Assembly: GCA_030678995.1 (NCBI GenBank)
Contig: JAUXTQ010000025.1
Span: forward strand, 1-54,606
From: Caulobacter sp.
GTDB lineage: Bacteria > Pseudomonadota > Alphaproteobacteria > Caulobacterales > Caulobacteraceae
DNA length: 54,606 nucleotides
Reading direction: 5' to 3'
Each line of letters starts with the position of its first letter. The first letter of the stretch is position 1. Shown here piece after piece: positions 8,648-16,404 of the stretch. The translations under genes were made by a program, and so were the position numbers. The notes below the pieces were generated by a model. The model did no database searches. It worked only from the letters and a program-made list of their open reading frames with translations, and was not told the origin of the DNA.

Positions 8648-9067
8648 ATGTCACGTTGGCCTAACGCCTTCTTTTTCGCCGCCAGTCTGTGCATCCTGGT
8701 CGGCGCCAACTGGGGTTTGTACATGAGCCTCACTCATGACTTCAGTACGGCCCCCGCACACGCCCACCTCAACCTGCTGGGCTGGGTCAGCCTGTCAATC
8801 ATGGGCGGCTTCTACGCCCTGCTGGGCAAGGATACGCCGCTCTGGCTGGTGAAGACCAACTTCTTCCTCTCCACCGCCGGCGTGGTCTGCATGATCACCG
8901 GCCTTGGCCTTCTGTTCACCGGGGCCGCCACCCAGCAGCAGCTCGCGCCCCTGATCGCCGCCGGGTCGTTCGCCGTGATCGGTGGATTCGCCAGCTTCGC
9001 CCTGGCCGTGTTCCTCAGTCTGAGGGTCCGTTTGGGCGCCCGCCAGGCCGCGCCCCTGACGGCTTGA
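8648..9067 (+). CDS. Four-helix membrane protein with HAHLN motif, copy 1
   Basis: A 139-residue protein with four hydrophobic segments (about residues 5-25, 40-60, 68-92 and 98-125). Between segments 1 and 2 lies APAHAHLNLLGWVSLSIM, repeated almost unchanged in the next gene. Two histidines at the membrane face next to GW recall heme-copper-oxidase subunit I-like small proteins, but I cannot confirm this. The ATG at 8648 has GGAG 10 nt upstream. A strong terminator follows at 9094. Function unknown; it is divergent from the SDHAF4-like gene, which hints weakly at respiration. Confidence 0.8.
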   Translation: MSRWPNAFFFAASLCILVGANWGLYMSLTHDFSTAPAHAHLNLLGWVSLSIMGGFYALLGKDTPLWLVKTNFFLSTAGVVCMITGLGLLFTGAATQQQLAPLIAAGSFAVIGGFASFALAVFLSLRVRLGARQAAPLTA

Positions 9068-9093
9068 TCCGTCCGTCGAACACTGTTTTCGTG

Positions 9094-9125
9094 GCGCCCG
9101 CCCGCAAGGGGCGGGCGCTGTTTTT
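9094..9125 (+). terminator. Rho-independent terminator between the two paralogues
   Basis: A perfect 10-bp stem, GCGCCCGCCC at 9094-9103 and GGGCGGGCGC at 9109-9118, with loop GCAAG, is followed by TG and five T. This is a textbook intrinsic terminator. The Shine-Dalgarno sequence of the next gene (GGGGG, 9126-9130) begins right after the T-run, so the second paralogue needs read-through or its own promoter inside copy 1. Confidence 0.88.
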
Positions 9126-9138
9126 GGGGGAACGGCCC

Positions 9139-9519
9139 ATGCCTCGCGTCTCGATCGCCTTTTTTACCATCGCCACCCTGTGTGGCCTCGCCGGCATGAT
9201 CTGGGGGTCCCAGATGGGGATCACCGGCGATCACAGCCTGCATCCGGCCCACGCCCACCTCAATCTGGTGGGCTGGGTCACCCTGTCGATCATGGGCGGC
9301 TTCTACGCCCTGCCCGGCGTGGCCACGCCGGGCCTGCTGGCCTGGATCAACATGATCCTGTCCTCGGTCGGCGCGGTCCTGATGGCCATTCTGCTGCCCC
9401 AGGTGATGATGGAGAAGCTGTCCGGGCAGGTGATGATGGCCGCCGAGGCCCCGACCATCCTGGGCATGATCTGCTTCCTCATCGCGGTCATCTCCGGCTG
9501 GCGCAAGCCAGTCGCGTGA
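9139..9519 (+). CDS. Four-helix membrane protein with HAHLN motif, copy 2
   Basis: A 126-residue paralogue of the preceding gene, aligned over its whole length: PAHAHLNLVGWVTLSIMGGF against PAHAHLNLLGWVSLSIMGGF, followed by four hydrophobic segments and a short basic tail (GWRKPVA). It is shorter in the third loop and richer in methionine (LPQVMMEKLSGQVMMAAEA). The ATG at 9139 is preferred over upstream codons because the family sequence starts there and GGGGGA lies upstream. The tandem arrangement indicates local duplication. Function unknown. Confidence 0.8.
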   Translation: MPRVSIAFFTIATLCGLAGMIWGSQMGITGDHSLHPAHAHLNLVGWVTLSIMGGFYALPGVATPGLLAWINMILSSVGAVLMAILLPQVMMEKLSGQVMMAAEAPTILGMICFLIAVISGWRKPVA

Positions 9520-9562
9520 CCACCCTCTTGCGCCGCGCGCCCGGACGGGGCACGGGGCGCGG

Positions 9563-10846
9563 ATGAGTGACGCCGAAGAGGTCGGCCTCCCCGCCCGGGA
9601 GGCCGCCGCCCAGTTCCTGGAAGCAGCCCTGGCCCGGCGGGCCGGCCTGGACGAAGCCCTGTCCGGCTCGGCCACGCGCGGCCTGTCGCCGCGCGACCGG
9701 GCTTTCGCCCGCGCCCTGACCATGGCGACCCTGCGACGGCTGGGGGCCATCGACCGCGCCCTGGAACCCAAGCTGCAGCGCGCCCCGCCCGAACGGGTGA
9801 AGACCCTGCTGCGGCTGGGCATGGCCCAGCTGTTCTGGCTCGACGTCCCCGACCACGCGGCGGTCTCGACCATGGTGGCCCTGGCTGACCGGGTGCAGGC
9901 GACCCGCAAGTTCAAGGGCCTGATCAACGCGGTGCTGCGCGGGCTGCAGCGGGACGGCAAACCGGCCGACGACCCGGAGGCCCTGGCCCCCGCCTGGCTG
10001 ATGGCCCGCTGGCAGACCGCCTTCGGCGCCGACGGCGCCCGGGCCATCGCCGCGACCATCGCCCTGGAGCCGGCCACCGATCTGACCGCCCGCGATCCCG
10101 CCGACGCCGCGGCCCTGGCTGAGCTGCTGGAGGGCGAAGTGTTGCCCGGCGGGTCGATCCGCACGGCGCGGCGCGGCGACCTGGCCGAATGGCCGGCCTT
10201 CGCCGAGGGGCGCTGGTGGGTGCAGGACGCGGGCGCGGCCATCCCGACCCGGCTGCTGGCCGTGCGGCCGGGCGAGACGGCCCTGGACCTCTGCGCCGCC
10301 CCCGGCGGCAAGACCCTGCAGCTGGCCGCGGCCGGCGCCAGCGTGGTCGCCCTCGACCGCTCCGCCGACCGCCTGAAACGCGTCACGGAGAACCTCGCCC
10401 GCGTCCAGCTGTCCGCCGAAGTGGTCACGGCCGACGCCCGGTCGTGGCCCGACAAGCGGACCTTCGACGCGGTGCTGCTGGACGCCCCCTGCTCGGCCAC
10501 CGGCACCTTCCGCCGTCATCCGGACGTGCTCTGGGCCGCCGCGCCGGGCGATATCGCCAGTCTCGCCGAGGTTCAGACCCGCATGCTCGAGTCCGCCGCC
10601 GGCCGGGTGAAGCCGGGCGGGCGGCTGGTCTATTGCGTCTGTTCGCTGGAGCCGGAGGAGGGCGAGGCCCAGGTGCGCGGCTTCCTCGCCCGCCATCCGG
10701 AGTTCACCCTTGCCCCGGTCACCCCCGGCGAGGGCGGCGCGCCGGCGGCCAGTGTCTCGCCCGAGGGCTGGCTGCGCATCCTGCCCCAGCATCTGGACGG
10801 CGGCATCGACGGCTTCTTCGCCGCCAGGATGGTGCGCAAGACCTGA
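9563..10846 (+). CDS. rsmB: 16S rRNA (cytosine-C5)-methyltransferase RsmB/NusB type
   Basis: SAM-dependent RNA m5C methyltransferase, 427 residues. Residues about 8-140 form a NusB-like RNA-binding domain (RDRAFARALTMATLRRLGAID, KFKGLINAVLRGL). LDLCAAPGGKTLQLA, from about residue 239, is SAM motif I. DAPCSATGT, near 308, is motif IV with its PC cysteine, and YCVCSLEPEEGE, near 357, carries the catalytic cysteine of motif VI (the usual TCS is VCS here). It follows the paralogue pair by 43 bp and is followed by a palindromic element. It may share a transcript with rpe if that element does not terminate. Confidence 0.93.
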   Translation: MSDAEEVGLPAREAAAQFLEAALARRAGLDEALSGSATRGLSPRDRAFARALTMATLRRLGAIDRALEPKLQRAPPERVKTLLRLGMAQLFWLDVPDHAAVSTMVALADRVQATRKFKGLINAVLRGLQRDGKPADDPEALAPAWLMARWQTAFGADGARAIAATIALEPATDLTARDPADAAALAELLEGEVLPGGSIRTARRGDLAEWPAFAEGRWWVQDAGAAIPTRLLAVRPGETALDLCAAPGGKTLQLAAAGASVVALDRSADRLKRVTENLARVQLSAEVVTADARSWPDKRTFDAVLLDAPCSATGTFRRHPDVLWAAAPGDIASLAEVQTRMLESAAGRVKPGGRLVYCVCSLEPEEGEAQVRGFLARHPEFTLAPVTPGEGGAPAASVSPEGWLRILPQHLDGGIDGFFAARMVRKT

Positions 10847-10848
10847 TC

Positions 10849-10954
10849 CTCCCCATCGGGGGAGGTGGCGCTGCGCAGCAGCGACGGAGGGGGTCCGCTC
10901 AGGTCTCGGGTGACCCCCTCAGTCGGCTTCGCCGACAGCTCCCCCGATGGGGAG
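10849..10954. repeat. MITE-like palindromic element B1
   Basis: A 106-bp element bounded by exact 16-bp inverted ends: CTCCCCATCGGGGGAG at 10849-10864 and its reverse complement at 10939-10954. Inside are an inverted GAGGGGGTC/GACCCCCTC and two hairpins, CGCTGC-GCA-GCAGCG and GTCGGC-TTC-GCCGAC. It starts 2 bp after the rsmB stop. It belongs with similar elements at 13400, 45450, 49372 and 53922. No coding potential. Confidence 0.85.
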
Positions 10955-11009
10955 CATCTGAAGGGCCTCCCGTCCTTGTTCCGCCGGCTTGGTCCGGCTA
11001 GACCAAGGC

Positions 11010-11669
11010 ATGGCCGCCCCGATCATCGCCCCCTCCATCCTGGCGTCGGACTTCGCCCGTCTGGGCGAGGAGTGCCGCGCCGTGGAGGCCGCCGGCGCCG
11101 ACTGGCTGCATGTGGACGTGATGGACGGCCATTTCGTGCCCAACATCACCATCGGCCCGGACGTGGTGAAGGCCTTGCGGCCGCACGTCTCGATCCCGAT
11201 GGATGTCCATCTGATGATCGCCCCGGCCGACCCCTACCTGGAGGCTTTCGCCGCCGCCGGGGCCAACATCCTCAGCATCCATCCCGAGGCCGGGCCGCAT
11301 CTGCATCGCTCGCTGAAACGGATCCGCGAACTGGGCTGCAAGGCGGGCGTGGTGTTCAACCCCTCGACCCCGGTCGAGTGCGTCGAATGGATCCTCGAGG
11401 ATATCGACCTCTTGCTGGTGATGACCGTCAATCCGGGCTTCGGCGGCCAGAGCTTCATCACCGCGCAGCTGAACAAGATCGAGCGCCTGCGGGCCATGAT
11501 CGACGCCTCGGGCCATGACATCATCCTCGAAGTCGACGGCGGCGTGACGCCGGTGACCGCGCGCCAGTGCATCGCCGCCGGGGCCACGGCCCTGGTCGCC
11601 GGCTCGGCCGTGTTCAAGGGCGGCCAGGACGCCTACGCCAGCAACATCCGCGCCCTGAAGGGCGTCTGA
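11010..11669 (+). CDS. rpe: Ribulose-phosphate 3-epimerase
   Basis: Interconverts ribulose 5-phosphate and xylulose 5-phosphate in the pentose phosphate pathway. The protein is a 219-residue TIM barrel of normal length. IAPSILASDFARL is the N-terminal signature, HVDVMDGHFVPNITIG carries metal ligands and the first catalytic Asp, VMTVNPGFGGQSF is the loop over the substrate, and LEVDGGVTPVTA holds the second catalytic Asp. The ATG at 11010 is chosen because the conserved sequence begins at once; an in-frame TTG at 10989 adds residues with no family match. The heparinase-family gene follows 10 bp after the stop. Confidence 0.95.
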   Translation: MAAPIIAPSILASDFARLGEECRAVEAAGADWLHVDVMDGHFVPNITIGPDVVKALRPHVSIPMDVHLMIAPADPYLEAFAAAGANILSIHPEAGPHLHRSLKRIRELGCKAGVVFNPSTPVECVEWILEDIDLLLVMTVNPGFGGQSFITAQLNKIERLRAMIDASGHDIILEVDGGVTPVTARQCIAAGATALVAGSAVFKGGQDAYASNIRALKGV

Positions 11670-11679
11670 GCCCGGCGGG

Positions 11680-13389
11680 ATGGACGCCCCCAAACTGCCC
11701 TCCGCCTCCTCCGCCGCGCTCGCCCTTCAGGCCGCCGGGGAAAGCGTTCGTCGCCTGGCCGAACGCGAGTGGTTCGGCACGCCCCTGCACCGCATGACCC
11801 TTGCCGGGCCCCGGCCCGAGGGCATGGCGGCCAACCCGCGCGACCTGCGGCCGGTGGAACCCGAGCGGGGTCGCCGCATCCTGGCCGGCATCTTCGACCT
11901 CGCGGGGACCGAGCTGGTGGTGGGGCCGCAGGGCGATCCCTTCGACCGGCCCAGCCCCGACCGCCGCTTCGCCGTGGCCCTGCACCGGATGGGCTGGATG
12001 GGCGACCTGCTGGCGGCCGGCGACGCGGGCGCGAAGCTGGGCCTGCGGCTGGCCCTCGACTGGCGGCGGGTGTTCGGCAAGTGGAACGGCTTTTCCTGGG
12101 GGCCGGAAATCATCGAGCGGCGGGTGTTCAACCTGGCCTGCGCGGCGCGGCGGCTGACCAGCGGCGCGTCAGACGCCGAGCGCGCGCTGGTGCTCGACGA
12201 CCTCGCCCGCCAGGCCCGCCATCTGGCCGCCATCGGCCAGGCCCCCGAGCGGGCGCTGGAGCGGGCGGTGGCGGCCGGGGTGGCCGGCTGCGCCCTCGGC
12301 GGTGAGGCCGGGGAGCGGCTGATCGATGCGGCGGTGACCCGCCTCAGGCATGACCTGGCCGCCGTTGTCAGCCACGAGGGCGTCCACGCCAGCCGCTCGC
12401 CCCAGGCCGGGCTGGAGTTGCTGTTCGACCTTCTGACCCTCGACGACGCCCTGCATCAACGCGGCCAGGCCGGGCCGGAGGACCTGCCGCGGGCCATCGA
12501 CCGGCTGAGCGCGGCGACGCGGTTCTTTGTCATGCCCGACAACCGGCTGGCCGACTTCCAGGGGGGCGAGGCCGTGGGCCCCCGCCGTGTCGCCGCCGCC
12601 CTGGCCCATGAGGAGGGCGAGGCCCGCGCCCGCCGCCGCGCGCCGCATGGCGGCTTCGAGCGACTGGAGTCGGGCGGCATGACCGTGATGATCGACGCCG
12701 GCCTGCCCGCGCGAGGTCGCTGGAGCGTCACCGCCTGCGCCCAGCCGGCGGCCATGGAGATCGTCTGCGGGACCGACCGGCTGATCGTCGGTTGCGCCTG
12801 GACCGCCGATTCCGGCGCCTCGCACGCCCTGCGCCTGACCGATGCGGCCTCGACGGCCAACCTGGCCGACATGTCCACGGGCCAGCCCCTGCGCGGTTTC
12901 CCGGCGGCCGCTCTGGGCGCGCGGCTGGTCGGCGCGCCGCGCAAGGTCGAGGTCAAGCGTCACGAGTCCGCCGCCGCCGCCTGGCTCGAGGTGTCCCACG
13001 ACGGCTGGGTCTCGCGGTTCGGCCTGATCCACGAGCGCAAGCTGTTCCTCGACCGCGTGCTGGACGAACTGCGCGGCGAGGACAGCTTCCGTCCGAAGGT
13101 CGAGACGGAGAGCGACGGCCCGCGCCGCTACTTCCCCTTCACCGTCCGCTTCCACCTGCATCCCGACGCCCGCGCCTCGCTGGCCCGCGACCACAAGAGC
13201 GTGCTGCTCAAGGGGCCGTCCGAACAGGGCTGGTGGCTGCGCAACGACGCCGTCGAGGTCTCCGTCGAGGGCTCGTTGCACATCGAGAACGGCCTTCCCC
13301 GCCGCACGGTCCAGATCGTCCTGCGCGGCCAGGCCAGCGACGACAAGGGCGGCCGCGTGCGCTGGAAACTGTCGCGGGCGGAGGGGTAG
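11680..13389 (+). CDS. Heparinase II/III family protein
   Basis: A 569-residue protein with the two-part layout of the heparinase II/III family. An alpha-helical toroid (about residues 60-310) contains WNGFSWGPEIIERRVFN, and a beta-rich C-terminal domain (about residues 325-565) begins with HGGFERLESGGMTVMIDAG. Family members are polysaccharide lyases, but those in this position in alphaproteobacteria have no proven substrate. I see no convincing signal peptide. It starts 10 bp after rpe, suggesting one transcript. A palindromic element begins 10 bp after its stop. Confidence 0.82.
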   Translation: MDAPKLPSASSAALALQAAGESVRRLAEREWFGTPLHRMTLAGPRPEGMAANPRDLRPVEPERGRRILAGIFDLAGTELVVGPQGDPFDRPSPDRRFAVALHRMGWMGDLLAAGDAGAKLGLRLALDWRRVFGKWNGFSWGPEIIERRVFNLACAARRLTSGASDAERALVLDDLARQARHLAAIGQAPERALERAVAAGVAGCALGGEAGERLIDAAVTRLRHDLAAVVSHEGVHASRSPQAGLELLFDLLTLDDALHQRGQAGPEDLPRAIDRLSAATRFFVMPDNRLADFQGGEAVGPRRVAAALAHEEGEARARRRAPHGGFERLESGGMTVMIDAGLPARGRWSVTACAQPAAMEIVCGTDRLIVGCAWTADSGASHALRLTDAASTANLADMSTGQPLRGFPAAALGARLVGAPRKVEVKRHESAAAAWLEVSHDGWVSRFGLIHERKLFLDRVLDELRGEDSFRPKVETESDGPRRYFPFTVRFHLHPDARASLARDHKSVLLKGPSEQGWWLRNDAVEVSVEGSLHIENGLPRRTVQIVLRGQASDDKGGRVRWKLSRAEG

Positions 13390-13399
13390 ACCTTCCTCA

Positions 13400-13559
13400 A
13401 TCCTCTCCACGAAGTGGGGAGGGGGACCGCCCGGAGGGCGGTGGAGGGGCAGCGCGAAGGCCAGCGGTCCTATCCCGAATTCAGGTCTTTCCGGTGATGC
13501 CGGCGCCGCCCCCTCCACCATGCTCCGCATGGTCCCCCTCCCCTCTGCGAGGGGAGGAT
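13400..13559. repeat. MITE-like palindromic element B2
   Basis: About 160 bp with 29-bp imperfect inverted ends (13400-13428 and 13531-13559; the inner part GGGGAGGGGGACC pairs with GGTCCCCCTCCCC). Internal hairpins are CCGCCC-GGA-GGGCGG and CCATGC-TCC-GCATGG. The centre holds GAATTCAGGTCTTTCCGG (13477-13494), found as an exact reverse complement at 49436-49453 in element B4. It lies between the heparinase-family gene and the purH promoter. Confidence 0.85.
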
Positions 13560-13570
13560 CGTCACGATCA

Positions 13571-13598
13571 TTGACTCCCCGCCCCCGCCCCCTATTTT
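13571..13598 (+). promoter_or_regulatory. Probable purH promoter with overlapping GANTC site
   Basis: TTGACT at 13571-13576 and TATTTT at 13593-13598 are separated by 16 C/G-rich bases, which places the transcript start near 13605, right at the beginning of the riboswitch. GACTC, a CcrM-type GANTC site, spans 13573-13577 and overlaps the -35 box. Confidence 0.55.
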
Positions 13599-13604
13599 CC
13601 GCCG

Positions 13605-13680
13605 CGTTCGCGTGACTGGCGCTGGAGGTGGGTGACCACCGGGGAGCGCGGACCTCATAAGCCGCGCGCCTGGGCTCCTC
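13605..13680 (+). ncRNA. ZTP (pfl) riboswitch upstream of purH
   Basis: The leader carries the conserved parts of the pfl motif, the ZTP/ZMP aptamer: CGTGACTGGCG near 13611, then GGTGACCACCGGGGAGCG near 13631, then GCCGCGCGCCTGGGC at 13661-13675. Spacing to the purH ATG is about 25 nt, so control is probably at termination or at ribosome access. High ZTP/ZMP signals folate-limited purine synthesis, and PurH is the enzyme that consumes ZMP. Recognised from memory of the motif; a covariance-model search would confirm it. Confidence 0.88.
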
Positions 13681-13701
13681 ACGTCACCGGAGACCAGACC
13701 C

Positions 13702-15285
13702 ATGCCTGCCGCCCCCGACTATCCCGCTTCCCCCGATCGCGTCACCGTCAGGCGCGCGCTTCTTTCCGTGTCGGACAAGACCGGCCTCGTGGAGGCCGCG
13801 AAGATACTTACCGACCTCGGCGTCGAACTGGTCTCCACCGGCGGCACCCGGGCGGCGATCGCCGCGGCGGGACTACCGGTGAAGGACGTCTCCGATCTGA
13901 CCGGCTTTCCCGAAATGATGGACGGGCGGGTCAAGACGCTGCACCCGGTGGTGCATGGCGGGCTGCTGGGCGTCCGCGACGCGGTGGACCATGCGAAGGC
14001 CATGACCGACCACGGCATCGGCGGCATCGACCTGCTCTATGTGAACCTCTACCCCTTCGAGGCCACGGTCGCGGCCGGCGGCGACTACGCGACCTGCGTC
14101 GAGAACATCGACATCGGCGGACCGGCGATGATCCGCTCGGCGGCCAAGAACCACGGCTATGTGGCCGTCTGCACCGACCCGGCGGACATGGCCGAGGTCA
14201 TCGCCCAGATGCGGGATGGCGGAGCCACCTCCCTCGACCTGCGCAAGGCCCTGGCGGCTCGCGCCTATGCCCGCACGGCGGCCTATGACGCGGCCATTTC
14301 GACCTGGTTCGCCCAGCAGCTGGAGCAGGCCGCCCCGGCCCGCAAGGCCATCGCCGGGACCCTGATCCAGACCATGCGCTATGGCGAGAACCCGCATCAG
14401 ACGGCGGCCTTCTACGCCAACGGCCCGGCCCGGCCCGGCGTGGCCAACGCCCGCCAGCTGCAGGGCAAGGCGCTCAGCTACAACAACATCGCCGACACCG
14501 ACGCGGCCTTCGAGCTGGTCGCCGAGTTCAGCGAACCGGCCTGCGTCATCGTCAAGCACGCCAATCCCTGCGGCGTGGCCACCGGCGGCGACCTGCTGAG
14601 CGCCTATCAACGGGCGCTGGAATGCGACCCGGTTTCGGCCTTTGGCGGCATCGTCGCGGTCAACCGCCGGCTCGACCGCAAGGCCGCCGAGGCCATCGTG
14701 GAGGTGTTCACCGAGGTGGTGATCGCTCCCGAGGCCGACGACGACGCTATCGCCGTGTTTGAGGCGAAGAAGAACCTGCGCCTGCTGGTCACCGGCGCCC
14801 TGCCCGATCCGCGCGCGGCCGGCGAGGTGTTCCGCTCCGTCGCCGGAGGTTTCCTGGTTCAGAGCCGCGATGCGTCGCTGATCAGGCCGTCGGACCTGAA
14901 GATCGTCACCAAACGCGCGCCCTCGCCGGCCGAGATCGCCGACATGCTGTTCGCCTTCGTGGTGGCCAAGCATGTGAAGTCCAACGCCGTGGTCTTCGCC
15001 CGCGGGGGCCAGACTCTGGGGGTCGGGGCCGGCCAGATGAACCGCAAGGACAGCGCCCGGATCGCGGCCATGCGCGCCGGTGATTTCGGCCTCGACCTGA
15101 CCGGCAGCGCCTGCGCCTCGGAAGCCTTCTTCCCCTTCGCCGACGGCCTGATCCAGGCGGCCGACGCGGGGGCTACGGCGATCATCCAGCCGGGCGGCTC
15201 GATCCGCGACGAAGAAGTCATCGCCGCCGCCGACGAGCGCGGCGTGGCCATGGCCTTCACGGGGGTGCGGGTGTTCCGGCATTAG
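13702..15285 (+). CDS. purH: Bifunctional AICAR transformylase / IMP cyclohydrolase
   Basis: Catalyses the last two steps of IMP synthesis, formylation of AICAR (ZMP) and ring closure. The protein has 527 residues, the standard length. Residues about 15-150 are the MGS-like cyclohydrolase domain ([42 protein letters not shown]). The transformylase part includes [20 protein letters not shown] with its catalytic Lys and His, [10 protein letters not shown], and the C-terminal [15 protein letters not shown]. The ATG at 13702 follows the ZTP riboswitch leader. About 266 bp without a gene follows. Confidence 0.97.
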   Translation: MPAAPDYPASPDRVTVRRALLSVSDKTGLVEAAKILTDLGVELVSTGGTRAAIAAAGLPVKDVSDLTGFPEMMDGRVKTLHPVVHGGLLGVRDAVDHAKAMTDHGIGGIDLLYVNLYPFEATVAAGGDYATCVENIDIGGPAMIRSAAKNHGYVAVCTDPADMAEVIAQMRDGGATSLDLRKALAARAYARTAAYDAAISTWFAQQLEQAAPARKAIAGTLIQTMRYGENPHQTAAFYANGPARPGVANARQLQGKALSYNNIADTDAAFELVAEFSEPACVIVKHANPCGVATGGDLLSAYQRALECDPVSAFGGIVAVNRRLDRKAAEAIVEVFTEVVIAPEADDDAIAVFEAKKNLRLLVTGALPDPRAAGEVFRSVAGGFLVQSRDASLIRPSDLKIVTKRAPSPAEIADMLFAFVVAKHVKSNAVVFARGGQTLGVGAGQMNRKDSARIAAMRAGDFGLDLTGSACASEAFFPFADGLIQAADAGATAIIQPGGSIRDEEVIAAADERGVAMAFTGVRVFRH

Positions 15286-15551
15286 CGGGACGCTCGTTGG
15301 GCCGTTTCCTTTGGCGGACCTGCCCTGATGTCTTGAGGGCCAGTGTTGCTCCGGCGGGCGACCTGCCCAAGGAGCGCCTTCGGCGGCCGCGCAGCGGTGG
15401 GCCCGAAGGGCCCGTCCTTGACCAGGGCGACCGACCGGAGCGCATCATTCCATCAAGGCCAAATGGCAGATGTCATCAGGTGGGTGAGGCGAAGCCCGGG
15501 GCCCGCAGCACGCCGCTTGACATGTGAGTGTTTGCTCACATACTGACTCCC
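15286..15551. other. Gene-free stretch between purH and the dienelactone hydrolase
   Basis: No coding region is supported here. The middle holds a GGGCCC-GAA-GGGCCC hairpin near 15400-15414, possibly a weak purH terminator, and otherwise featureless GC-rich sequence. The last 35 bp hold the promoter and operator listed separately. Short open frames on both strands lack any recognisable sequence. Confidence 0.5.
15517..15544 (+). promoter_or_regulatory. Promoter with operator palindrome in its spacer
   Basis: TTGACA (15517-15522), 16 nt, CATACT (15539-15544). The spacer is nearly filled by the perfect palindrome ATGTGAG-N6-CTCACAT (15522-15541), a typical dimeric repressor site. Transcription would begin at about 15551-15552, the ATG itself, and no Shine-Dalgarno sequence is present, so the mRNA is probably leaderless. 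GACTC (GANTC) lies at 15545-15549. Confidence 0.65.
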
Positions 15552-16319
15552 ATGATCGCCCAGCCCTCGACCCTCGCCGCGCGCGCCGACCTGCTGGCGC
15601 GGGGCGTTCGCGTGCTCAAGCCGGCGGGGCCGGGGCCGTTTCCGGTGGCCCTGCAAATGCACGGCTGCGCTGGGTCGCAACCGTTCCAGAACAGCTACGC
15701 TGAAGCAGCGGTGAATGCGGGGGCGGCGGTGGTCATCGTCGACAGCTTCACACCGCGGGGCATGTCACGGCTCGACGGCAGCCTGTTCGTCTGTACCGGG
15801 ACGGTTCTGCGCGGGGCGCAGCGGGCCGGCGATCTCTACGCCATGCTGCACTGGCTGAAGAGCCAACCCTGGGCCGACGCCAGCCGCGTGATGGCCGCGG
15901 GCTGGAGCCACGGCGGCTGGACCATCATGGACGGGTTCGCGCAAGGCGATGGCGCAGCGCGGATGACCGGCCTGACCGACGCCGACCCGGGCATGCTCAA
16001 GGCGGTGAGAGGCGCCTTCCTGGTCTATCCTTACGCCAGCTTCCCGTCCCTGACCTCCGCGCGGGGTTGGCAGGGCGCGCGGCCGAAGGTGTTCGCCGTG
16101 CTCGGCGGCAAGGATGCGGTGGTCGGGACGGGCGGGCCGATGAAGGCCCTGAACCGGCTCAAGGCCGACGGCCTGCAGGTCGACGTCCTGACCTTCCCGG
16201 ACGCCACCCACGCCTTCGACGACGACGACGCCAACGACCCGCGTACGCGCTACCGGGCCGATCTGCGGACGCAGGCGGAGCAGTTTTACGTGCGGGCGCT
16301 GAGGACGGCGCTGGTCTAG
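15552..16319 (+). CDS. Dienelactone hydrolase family protein
   Basis: A 255-residue alpha/beta hydrolase of the DLH type. LQMHGCAG is the oxyanion-strand region, GWSHGGWT holds the nucleophile Ser, VLGGKDAVVG the acid, and PDATHAFDD the His. No signal peptide is visible. Substrate unknown. The ATG at 15552 coincides with the expected start of transcription from a promoter with an operator in its spacer, so expression is probably repressed by a dimeric regulator not encoded next to it. The TAG stop overlaps the first base of a palindromic repeat. Confidence 0.85.
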   Translation: MIAQPSTLAARADLLARGVRVLKPAGPGPFPVALQMHGCAGSQPFQNSYAEAAVNAGAAVVIVDSFTPRGMSRLDGSLFVCTGTVLRGAQRAGDLYAMLHWLKSQPWADASRVMAAGWSHGGWTIMDGFAQGDGAARMTGLTDADPGMLKAVRGAFLVYPYASFPSLTSARGWQGARPKVFAVLGGKDAVVGTGGPMKALNRLKADGLQVDVLTFPDATHAFDDDDANDPRTRYRADLRTQAEQFYVRALRTALV

Positions 16320-16395
16320 GGGACATGCACTTCAGTGCGTGTCCCCGGCCGCTTCAAGCTGCAGGGGACACGTACCGAAGGCGGTACATGTCCCC
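16319..16395. repeat. Paired GGGACA/TGTCCC palindromes, convergent junction 2
   Basis: Unit 1 (16319-16346) is identical over 28 bp to the unit at 5765-5792. Unit 2 (16364-16395) keeps the GGGGACA/TGTCCCC ends but has a different self-complementary middle (CGTACC-GAAGGC-GGTACA) and the opposite orientation. The pair begins in the stop codon of the hydrolase gene and ends 9 bp before the stop of the convergent glutamate dehydrogenase gene. Confidence 0.9.
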
Positions 16396-16404
16396 GGCTC
16401 GGTG

